Below, piece by piece: positions 38,001 to 45,155 of a stretch of 64,000 nucleotides of DNA. A program made the position numbers and the translations under genes. The notes under the pieces were generated by a model, which did not search any database, was not told the origin of the DNA, and saw only the letters and a list, made by a program, of their open reading frames with translations. Numbering within the stretch: the first letter of the stretch is position 1; every line of letters begins with the position of its first letter. The stretch comes from Halorubrum coriense DSM 10284 (GTDB lineage: Archaea; Halobacteriota; Halobacteria; Halobacteriales; Haloferacaceae): NCBI RefSeq assembly GCF_000337035.1, contig NZ_AOJL01000060.1:90458-154457 (forward strand). The letters are read 5' to 3'.

Positions 38001-38194
38001 ACGCCGGCACGGCGACCGACGCGCCGAGCGGGGTCGCGCCGACGGGCGAGGACGACGCCGCCGGCGCCGACGACTCCACGCAGGAGCTCATCGCCGCGGG
38101 CGAGTCGCCCGAGTGTCCCGAGTGCGGCGGGATGAACCTCTACTACTCCGAGGGCTGTAAGACGTGCGAGTCGTGCGGCTGGTCGGAGTGTTAA
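35039..38194 (+). CDS. nrdJ: Adenosylcobalamin-dependent ribonucleoside-diphosphate reductase
   Basis: 1051 aa. It reduces ribonucleotides to deoxyribonucleotides without oxygen demand. The N-terminal ATP-cone-like part is followed by the barrel: [12 protein letters not shown] (Cys177), [15 protein letters not shown], the radical-site region [20 protein letters not shown] (Cys434), and [20 protein letters not shown]. A TSCPD-like domain follows ([20 protein letters not shown]) and the C-terminal thiol/zinc ribbon with CPECGG and CESCGWSEC. No intein. The ATG at 35039 gives [17 protein letters not shown]; the long leader before it is discussed in the gap entry. Confidence 0.94.
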   Translation: [1051 protein letters not shown]

Positions 38195-38316
38195 GATAAC
38201 GAGCGGTCGACGACGAGGTTTTTTACGGACGTCGGTTCACGCCACGCGCTCACTACTACTTGGTCGACTAGCGCGCCGCTGGCCGGGTCGAAAAGCGGAG
38301 AAGCGTCGCGAGGGGA

Positions 38317-38751
38317 TTAGTCGTCTTCGAGCGCCTGCGCGATGCGCTGGAGCTGTCGGGTCGCGTCGCGGACCTCGTCGCGGAGCTGGCGGACCTCGCG
38401 GACGAGCTCCTCGTTGCCGCCGTCGTCGCCGCGGCCGCCGCGCTCGCCCTGCGCGCCGGGACCGCCGCCCATGCCGGGCGGGCCGCCCGCGCCGCCGGGG
38501 CCGCCGCCGCCCATCATGCCGGACATCATCTGCGCGAAGGGGTTGCCGCCGCCGCCACCGCCCATCCCCGGCGGGCCGCCGCCGCCCATCATCTCTTCGG
38601 GGTCGGGCCGGTCGCCCTCCTCGCGCTCCTCTTCGCGTCGCTCCCGGATCTCTTCGACGCGCTCGCGGAAGGACTTCTCCTCGCCGTCGTCGGAGTCGCC
38701 CTGTTCGCCGGCCTCGCCGTTCTCGGGGTCGGTGGCGTCGTCGTCTGCCAT
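38317..38751 (-). CDS. Gly/Met-rich protein with acidic coiled ends
   Basis: 144 aa in three parts. First is an acidic, charged helix (about 25-50, FRERVEEIRERREEEREEGD). Next is a disordered central part (about 53-102) made mostly of Gly, Met and Pro (MMGGGGPPGMGGGGGG, NPFAQMMSGMMGG). Last is a C-terminal coiled coil (about 110-144, LVREVRQLRDEVRDATRQL). No enzyme motif. Met/Gly-rich NPF-containing segments recall chaperone tails (for example SGTA-type), but this is a composition match only. The arrangement suggests oligomer formation with a flexible middle. Confidence 0.65.
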   Translation of the reverse strand: MADDDATDPENGEAGEQGDSDDGEEKSFRERVEEIRERREEEREEGDRPDPEEMMGGGGPPGMGGGGGGNPFAQMMSGMMGGGGPGGAGGPPGMGGGPGAQGERGGRGDDGGNEELVREVRQLRDEVRDATRQLQRIAQALEDD

Positions 38752-38880
38752 GCGCGAGCGTTCGGCGGCGCGGCCGAAAAGGGTTGCCGTGGCGTCCGCG
38801 ACGGTGTGTTTATAAGTCCACGACGTGCGGCGCGGGCGGCGGGGTGCGGCCGCCGGTCGGCCGACCGGCCCGCGCCGGCG

Positions 38881-39036
38881 TCAGGTCCGAACCATGCGGT
38901 GACAGTTCGGGCACTCCGTCGCTTCGCGGTCCCCGCCGGCCGCGGGCACGCGGTCGCCGCAGTTCGGACACCGCGTCCGGGCGCGAGAGTACTCGGTGCG
39001 CGAACGGACCCGCGATCGGTCGGCGTCGTCGGTCAT
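38881..39036 (-). CDS. 51-aa zinc-finger micro-protein
   Basis: MTDDADRSRVRSRTEYSRAR then CPNCGDRVPAAGG and CPNCHRMVRT. Two CPNC pairs form a zinc ribbon with basic flanks. The TATA-like tatttg lies in the spacer of a perfect dyad at 39051-39077. The upstream aldo/keto reductase runs in the same direction, 92 nt away. Function unknown; nucleic-acid binding is possible. Confidence 0.7.
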   Translation of the reverse strand: MTDDADRSRVRSRTEYSRARTRCPNCGDRVPAAGGDREATECPNCHRMVRT

Positions 39037-39050
39037 AGGCGTTTGGTATT

Positions 39051-39077
39051 TGTTGACACACAAATACGTTGTCAACA
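39051..39077 (-). promoter_or_regulatory. Perfect 8-bp dyad spanning the promoter of the 51-aa zinc finger
   Basis: TGTTGACA-N11-TGTCAACA. The spacer contains the TATA-like element, 26 nt before the start at 39036. An operator framing TATA suggests repression. Confidence 0.65.
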
Positions 39078-39128
39078 TATCCCTAAAACGTGATTTAGGC
39101 GTCGAACGCGGCCGTCCGCGCTCCGTCG

Positions 39129-40106
39129 TCACTCGTGGCCGGAGACGCGGACCGGCTCGTACGGTTCTTCGAGCCAGTCGAGGTCCGAGTCGGAGAGGTC
39201 GATATCGAGCGCCTCGACCGCGTCCTCGAGGTGCTCGACGCTCGTCGTGCCGACGATGGGCGTGTCGATCGACTCCTTGTGGAACAGCCACGCGAGCGCG
39301 ATCTGGGCCATCTTCACGCCCTTCTCCGCGGCGAGTTCCTCGACCCGTTCGTTGATCGCTCGGCCGCCGCCCTCGCGGTAGGGGTGCGCGTAGAGGTGCT
39401 CTTCCGTCTCGCCGCGGAGCGTGGCGTCGACCTCGTCGTGGGGGCGCGTCAGGTAGCCGCGCGCGAGCGGGCTCCACGGCATCACGCCGATCCCCTCCTT
39501 CCCACAGAGCGGGAGCATCTCGCGCTCCTCCTCGCGGTACGCGAGGTTGTAGTGGTTCTGCATCGTGGCGAACCGCTCGTACCCCTCGCGGTCGCTCGCG
39601 TGGAGCGACTCCGCGAACTGGTGGGCCCACATCGACGACGCGCCGACGTGCCGCACGTCGCCGCGCCGGACGGCGTCGTCGAGCGCGGCGAGCGTCTCCG
39701 CGATCGGCGTGTCGTAATCCCAGCGGTGGATCTGATAGAGGTCGATCGTGTCCATCCCCAGCCGGTCGAGGGAGTTCGACAGTTCCTGTTCGATGGCCTT
39801 CCGCGAGAGGCCGCCGGAGTTCGGGTTCGACTCGTCCATCTGGAAGTACCCCTTCGTGGCGACGACGAACTCGTCGCGGTCGTACCCGTCGAGCGTATCG
39901 CCGAGGACGCGCTCGCTCTCCCCGTTCGAGTACATGTTGGCGGTGTCGAAGAAGTTCACGCCCAGATCGATCGCGCGCTCGACGAGCTCGCGGCCCGCCT
40001 CGGGGTCGAGGACCCACTCGCGCCAGTCGGAGTCGCCGAAGCTCATACAGCCGAGACAGATCTTCGAGACGGTCGTGCCGGTCGAACCGAGCGTGGTGTA
40101 CTCCAT
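39129..40106 (-). CDS. Aldo/keto reductase
   Basis: 325 aa from ATG 40106 (MEYTTLGSTGTTVSKICLGC). The TIM barrel has the catalytic tetrad: Asp in FFDTANMYSNGESE with Tyr, Lys in VVATKGYF, and His in YQIHRWD. NADPH-binding VGTTSVEHLEDAVEALD is at the C terminus. It reduces carbonyls with NADPH; the substrate is unknown. The very long frame beyond 40106 is Ser/Arg-rich and non-coding. A gatttttac box lies about 26 nt before the ATG. Confidence 0.92.
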   Translation of the reverse strand: MEYTTLGSTGTTVSKICLGCMSFGDSDWREWVLDPEAGRELVERAIDLGVNFFDTANMYSNGESERVLGDTLDGYDRDEFVVATKGYFQMDESNPNSGGLSRKAIEQELSNSLDRLGMDTIDLYQIHRWDYDTPIAETLAALDDAVRRGDVRHVGASSMWAHQFAESLHASDREGYERFATMQNHYNLAYREEEREMLPLCGKEGIGVMPWSPLARGYLTRPHDEVDATLRGETEEHLYAHPYREGGGRAINERVEELAAEKGVKMAQIALAWLFHKESIDTPIVGTTSVEHLEDAVEALDIDLSDSDLDWLEEPYEPVRVSGHE

Positions 40107-40473
40107 ACGCCGGTCACGACGAGGCGCAGTAAAAATCCCGGCGTCGGTTCCGGGCACCGGACCGACCCGCGGCGGCCCGGATCCGTCCGGTGTCGGCGGT
40201 TCAACCGGCCCTCGATGCCGAACGAGAGGAGAGCGAGCGCCGGTCGCGGTGGAGCGAGAGCGGACAGAAGCGGGTTCAACTGCCGCCTGAAGTGTGACGA
40301 GAGCCGTATAACCATACCCGAAGCGCTGTATGAGATAATGTCTAACAGGTGTGCCGAAACAACCGAACGCGAACGGGCAGGGGCGACGTTCGGGGAAGAG
40401 ACCGATTCGATTGTCCGCGGAGGGGCGGAGCGGCGGCCGAGCCGGCGTCGAGACGCGCGGGGGAGACGGCCGA
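40107..40473. other. Divergent gap between aldo/keto reductase and HTH regulator
   Basis: 367 nt. It holds the reductase promoter (near 40127-40135, minus) and, on plus, a TATA-like gtataac at 40306-40312. That box would start transcription near 40336, just before an ATG at 40338 in a different frame from the regulator. No other gene seen. Confidence 0.5.
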
Positions 40474-41409
40474 ATGAGCGACGAGGGAGAGTCCAGCGGG
40501 GTCGACGCGACGGCGGGCGGACGGCCGGAGGAGGCCGGGTCGCTGGGCCGAAGCGACCCGTCCGCGACCGAGGTGAGCCGGACCGCCGGCGGCGACGGCG
40601 GCGAAGGCGGCGACGGCGCCGTGACCGACGACGCGATAGACGAGATCGCCTTCCTCACCCGGTCGCCGGTGCGCGTCCGGGTGCTCGACTCCCTGCGGCG
40701 TCGAGGGACGGTGGGGAAGCGGGAGCTCCGCGAACGGGTCGACGGCGTCCGCACGACCGTGTCGCGGAACCTGAACGCCTTGGTCGAACGGGGATGGATC
40801 GAGGACACCCCGGACGGGTACGAGATCACGGACTGCGGGCGGATGATCGTAGACGACCTGATGGCGCTCACGGAGAGCGCGTCGCTGGCGGTCGAACTCC
40901 GCCCGGCGCTTCGCTGGCTCGACGTTGAGCGACTCGGGCTCGACTTACGGCAGTTCGAGCGCGCGGACATCACGACGGCCGACTCGACGAACCCGTACGC
41001 GCCGGTCGAGGAACAGGTCGCGCTCATCCAGCGCTCGACGGCGGTCCGCGCGGCGCTACCGGCCGTGAACCGACAGATCCTCCAAGCGTGTCGACGGACG
41101 GCCCGGACCGACGACGGCGAGGTCGAGATCGTCTTGGAGTCGGCGGCGGTGGACCGGCTACGGTCGGCAGACCGGTACGCGGAGCTCTTCGCGGACGTCC
41201 GCCGGCAGTGTACGGTGTTGGAGTACGACGGGACGCTGCCGTACTACGTCGGTGCCACGGCGGAGGGGGTCCAGCTCGGGACGACCGACGGTGACAATCT
41301 CGTCCGGGTGCTGTTGCGGTTCGACGTCGACGACGACGTCCGGGCGTGGGCGGACGACCGCTTCGAGCGGTTCGAGCAGCGCGCGCACACGGTAGAGGAG
41401 CGGGAGTAG
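40474..41409 (+). CDS. HTH transcriptional regulator (FilR1/DUF1724-like)
   Basis: 311 aa from ATG 40474 (MSDEGESSGVDATAGGRPEE). A GTG at 40351 would add an Arg/Gly-rich stretch atypical for this acidic proteome, and an ATG at 40338 in another frame sits closer to the visible TATA box. The winged helix (residues about 55-125) reads AFLTRSPVRVRVLDSLRRRG, then RTTVSRNLNALVERGWIED. The remaining 180 residues form a C-terminal sensor-like domain ending HTVEERE. Function unknown; divergent from the aldo/keto reductase. Confidence 0.78.
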   Translation: MSDEGESSGVDATAGGRPEEAGSLGRSDPSATEVSRTAGGDGGEGGDGAVTDDAIDEIAFLTRSPVRVRVLDSLRRRGTVGKRELRERVDGVRTTVSRNLNALVERGWIEDTPDGYEITDCGRMIVDDLMALTESASLAVELRPALRWLDVERLGLDLRQFERADITTADSTNPYAPVEEQVALIQRSTAVRAALPAVNRQILQACRRTARTDDGEVEIVLESAAVDRLRSADRYAELFADVRRQCTVLEYDGTLPYYVGATAEGVQLGTTDGDNLVRVLLRFDVDDDVRAWADDRFERFEQRAHTVEERE

Positions 41410-42062
41410 ACGAGCTCAGACAGCGAGGTTCGATCTTTTCGACGGTCGGTGAGCGGTACGCGCACTCGTGCGCGGCGCACACGAGAGCGGGGGTGCGACA
41501 GCGTGCGGTCCGCGCGACCGGTCCCGCGAGCGCGGGAGTGCGGGCCCGAGCGACGCGGCCGGTCGGCCGAACGCCCCGACGCAGCGAGCGCGACGGCGCG
41601 CGATCCGGCCCGGCCGAGCGCCGCGGCGAGCTGCTCGGTCGGGACGACGTTCGAGGCGACCTCCCGTTCGGTCGGGCCCGGCTCGCCGCGAGCAGCGGGT
41701 CGACGGCGGCGGGGATCGTCCGCGCGTCGCGTCGACCGAGTCGCCGGAGACGACGTGCCGAGAGAAATCGACGGACTGCGTCGGTGCCGCAAAAGTGCGG
41801 GCCGCAAACTAATTCACTGTAGCGTTCTGTGCGAGGCACGCACGTGTTCGCGGCCCGTTCTGTCACGCCGACGGTTTCGAGTGCGACGCAGCTGCTCGTG
41901 CGGCGATCGTCTTAGATTGTCGGTTCGTAGATGTGCGATTCGCGTAGATTGTGTGGCAATCGTTCGATTTCGTCGGTTCAGTGTCCAACACTGGCTACAG
42001 ATGTACGGTAAACGCACTAATATGTGCTATTATTCTACATTGCGTTGGCGTCACAGCCAACT
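41410..42062. other. Long intergenic region before the surface-protein genes
   Basis: 653 nt. The first 250 nt are GC-rich and contain perfect hairpins: 41459-41474 (CGCGCA-CTCG-TGCGCG), 41522-41537 (TCCCGC-GAGC-GCGGGA) and an 11-bp stem at 41609-41619/41633-41643 with one G-U pair. From about 41800 the DNA becomes AT-richer up to the TATA box at 42027-42034. No convincing ORF, tRNA, RNase P or SRP RNA motif was found. Confidence 0.5.
42027..42034 (+). promoter_or_regulatory. TATA box of the beta-helix protein gene
   Basis: ctattatt, about 32 nt before ATG 42063. It favours that start over the more upstream ATG at 42024, which would place it inside the promoter. Confidence 0.55.
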
Positions 42063-45000
42063 ATGTATTCGACAGACACGGACGGTGGAAGCGTTCGGCA
42101 GTCGGCCGGGGCCGTACTGATGGCCCTGGCGATGGTGGTATCGATGGTCGCCGTGGCCGGGGTCGCGGTCGGACCCGCCGCGGCGGATCACACGGGTAAC
42201 TTCCCCTCCGACGAGGACAACCTCGAGAGCGACGAGATCCTCGTCGACGACGACTTCGAGGAGGGAGAGGTGAACGAATCGGACCAGATATTCAACGAGC
42301 TCGGACCGGCGCTGGAGGAGGCCGAGTCCGCCTTCACCGTGTACGTCGCAGAGGGGGACTACACGGAGAACGTCGTGGTCGACACGAACGTCGACCTGAT
42401 CGGCGAAACCGAGGGAGACGACCAGTCCGACGGGGTGCGGCTCGAGGCCGACGACCCCGCAGCGCCCGCGCTCGACGTTCAGACCGACGGCCTCACCGTT
42501 ACCCACATGACGATCGTGGGCGGCGACGGTGGGACCGGCGTGCTCCTCTCGGGGAGCTCCGGGACTGACAACGTCAAGAACCTCGACTTCTCGCACAACA
42601 TCGTCGTCGCCGGCGACGGCGGCGTCGGGTTCGACGCGGATCCGATGTCGCAGGGCGCACCCGACGACGGGAACGAGCTGATCGACAACACGTTCACCGT
42701 CGCGCCCGGCGCGAGCGCGGAGTCGCTCGCGTTCGTCGAGGGCGGCCCGGTCTCCGGCGGCGAACAGCCCGACGGCTACACCGTCGCGGACAACACGTTC
42801 ACGACGGCGACGCCGTCCGGTTACGACGACGGCGAGACCGACATCTCGCTCCACTTGGAGAGCGACGACGCGACGGTGGAGAACAACGCGTTCCCGTCCG
42901 TCGGGTCGGGCGACAGCGGGACTTACGACGTCGCCGTCGCCGGGAACGACAACGAGGTCCTGAACAACGACCTCACGTCTGACGGCTTCGCCGACGGGCT
43001 CTTCCTCGCCGGTGACGGCGTCACCGCGACGGGGAACGTTATCGACGGGGCCGACGGTAACGGCGTCTTCGTCGCCGGCGGCTCCGCGAACGTGGCGATC
43101 GACAACAACGAGATCGCCGCGAGCGGCGCGTGGGGCGTCAACGCCAGCGCGGTCGACGACCTCGACGTGACGAACAACCTGATCGAGAACAACCTCGGCG
43201 GCGTGATCGCTGACGGCGGCTCGAACGCCACCGTGAGCGGTAACGACATCCTCGACAGCGAGGTCGAGGGCGTCTCCGTCACCGGTACCGAGGGCGTGAC
43301 GGTCGAGTCCAACGCGATCGACGCGGCGGACGACGCCGGTGCCGGCGTCTCGATCGCCGAGTCGGGCGACGTGCTCGTCGCCGCGAACGACGTCACGGCC
43401 AACGGCGACGGCGGCATCGACCTGTCCGCGATCGCCGCGGGCGCGGCCGTCGAGAACAACCTCGTCGACGGCAGCGGCGGCGGGATCGCCGCGTCCGACG
43501 TCTCCGGCGGCCTCGCGGTCTCCGGCAACGACGTGACCGGTAACGCCGACGGCGTCGACGTGAGTAACGTCATCGGCGCGCTCGACGTGACCGACAACCT
43601 CGTCGACGCGAACGAGGACGACGGGATCGTCGTCGAAGGCGTCGCGGACGGCGCGACGACGGTGACCGGTAACGAAGTGACGAACAACGACGATCCGGGG
43701 GCTGATTCGTTCGAATACGGCATCTCGGTCACCGCCGTCGAAGCGCTCGACGTGTCGAGCAACCTCGTCGAGAGCAACGACGTGGGCGGCGTGATCGTCT
43801 CCGATGCGCGCGACGTCACCGCCGGGTCGAACACGATCGCTGACCACCTCGACAACGGTCTCTCCGTCTCGAACGCCTCGAACGTGACTGCCGCGGACAA
43901 CGACGTCAGCGACGCCGGGTCCGGCATCGACGTCTCCGACGCGGCGGACGTGAGCGTCGCCGGCAACGACGTCAGCGAGATCGACGAGGGTGCCATCACG
44001 GTCGGCGCGGCCTCGACCGCGACGATCGAGTCGAACGGCGTCGAGAGCGCCGGCGACGGCATCGCGGTGAGCGCGATCGACGTCGACGCGAGCGTGACCG
44101 ACAACGACGTCGACGACGTCGGCGTCGGCATCGCGATCGACGCGGCCGGCACCGACGAGCCGGTCGACGTCGAGCGCAACGTGCTCGACGCGTACGACAC
44201 CGGCATCTACTTCCAGGCGTTCGACGCCGAGCAGCCGCCGTACGCGACGTACAACGACCTCCTCGACGAGGAGGCCGTCGACGTCGCCAACGACGGGCCG
44301 GCCACCGTCGAGGCGCTGTTCAACTACTACGACACCGACGCGAGCGTCTCGCACTCGGACGTCGACGAGAGCGCCGCCTTCGAGGGCGACGTGCTCTACG
44401 ACCCGTTCCTGACCGTCTCGCAGTCGGACGTCAGCGTCCAGAAGCCGGAGAACACCCAGGAGTTCGGCCACGAGCTGACGCTCGAGGCCACGCCGGACAC
44501 GACCGACCCGCAGGTCGTCGCCTTCCCGGCGGCGGTCGAGGGGACGGTCGGTGAGGTCTTCTCCGACCTGCCCGCGGGCGCGTCCGTGTTCGCGTACGAC
44601 GCCTCCGAGGACGAGTTCGTCCCCGGCGGCGACATGGCCAACGAGTCGATCGGCGCGCTCGACGCGTTCGTCGTGACCGACCTCGACGAGGACGCGACGG
44701 TCGCGTTCGAGTACCCGTCCGAGGGCACGGCCAGCCCCGGCGTGAAGCAGCTCGAAGAGGGATGGAACCTCGTCGGTGCGCCGAAGAAGACCACGGTGAG
44801 CACCGCGTTCTCCAGCGTCCTCAACGGCCAGGAAGCGCAGGTGAACCACCTCTACGGCAACGCCGCCGACCAGCCGGACTTCGTGGACGACACGACGGCG
44901 ACGCGGAACGGCGAGCCGCTGTGGTTCGAAAGCACCGAGGACGCGTCCGGGCAGGCGCCCGCGTTCAGCGTCCTGAGTGACGAGCCCGGCGACCAGATCG

Positions 45001-45146
45001 TGAGCCCGTACACCGGGTACTGGGTGAGCGTCGACGCCGGCGCCGAGGACGTGACGGTCACCGGGACCCTGTCCGACAGCGGTGCCACCGCGCTCGACGA
45101 GATCCAGACGCTCGAAACCGACGACACGCAGGGCGAGATCCAGTAA
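42063..45146 (+). CDS. Secreted right-handed beta-helix protein
   Basis: 1027 aa. The Sec signal peptide (hydrophobic core AVLMALAMVVSMVAVAG, ending near VGPAAA|DHTG) resembles haloarchaeal surface glycoprotein leaders. The body (about 100-720) consists of many short parallel beta-helix turns (NosD/PbH1 type) with Asn ladders: VENNAFPSV, VTNNLIENNLGG, VSGNDILDS, VTDNLVDANEDDG. N-glycosylation sequons occur throughout. A C-terminal domain (GVKQLEEGWNLVGAPKKTT, GYWVSVDAGAEDV) is a beta domain common in haloarchaeal surface proteins. It has no PGF-CTERM or lipid anchor; the co-transcribed next gene has one. Likely sugar binding or cell-surface adhesion. Confidence 0.82.
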   Translation: MYSTDTDGGSVRQSAGAVLMALAMVVSMVAVAGVAVGPAAADHTGNFPSDEDNLESDEILVDDDFEEGEVNESDQIFNELGPALEEAESAFTVYVAEGDYTENVVVDTNVDLIGETEGDDQSDGVRLEADDPAAPALDVQTDGLTVTHMTIVGGDGGTGVLLSGSSGTDNVKNLDFSHNIVVAGDGGVGFDADPMSQGAPDDGNELIDNTFTVAPGASAESLAFVEGGPVSGGEQPDGYTVADNTFTTATPSGYDDGETDISLHLESDDATVENNAFPSVGSGDSGTYDVAVAGNDNEVLNNDLTSDGFADGLFLAGDGVTATGNVIDGADGNGVFVAGGSANVAIDNNEIAASGAWGVNASAVDDLDVTNNLIENNLGGVIADGGSNATVSGNDILDSEVEGVSVTGTEGVTVESNAIDAADDAGAGVSIAESGDVLVAANDVTANGDGGIDLSAIAAGAAVENNLVDGSGGGIAASDVSGGLAVSGNDVTGNADGVDVSNVIGALDVTDNLVDANEDDGIVVEGVADGATTVTGNEVTNNDDPGADSFEYGISVTAVEALDVSSNLVESNDVGGVIVSDARDVTAGSNTIADHLDNGLSVSNASNVTAADNDVSDAGSGIDVSDAADVSVAGNDVSEIDEGAITVGAASTATIESNGVESAGDGIAVSAIDVDASVTDNDVDDVGVGIAIDAAGTDEPVDVERNVLDAYDTGIYFQAFDAEQPPYATYNDLLDEEAVDVANDGPATVEALFNYYDTDASVSHSDVDESAAFEGDVLYDPFLTVSQSDVSVQKPENTQEFGHELTLEATPDTTDPQVVAFPAAVEGTVGEVFSDLPAGASVFAYDASEDEFVPGGDMANESIGALDAFVVTDLDEDATVAFEYPSEGTASPGVKQLEEGWNLVGAPKKTTVSTAFSSVLNGQEAQVNHLYGNAADQPDFVDDTTATRNGEPLWFESTEDASGQAPAFSVLSDEPGDQIVSPYTGYWVSVDAGAEDVTVTGTLSDSGATALDEIQTLETDDTQGEIQ

Positions 45147-45155
45147 CGAACACAC

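Noticed and set aside
32062-38194. Inteins in cdc48 or nrdJ, common in haloarchaea
   Set aside because: Both proteins read through their Walker and active-site motifs without insertion, and no intein splicing blocks (Cys start, HN-Cys end) are visible.
41410-42062. RNase P RNA or SRP RNA in the large gap
   Set aside because: I looked for their conserved core sequences and saw none; only GC-rich hairpins are present.
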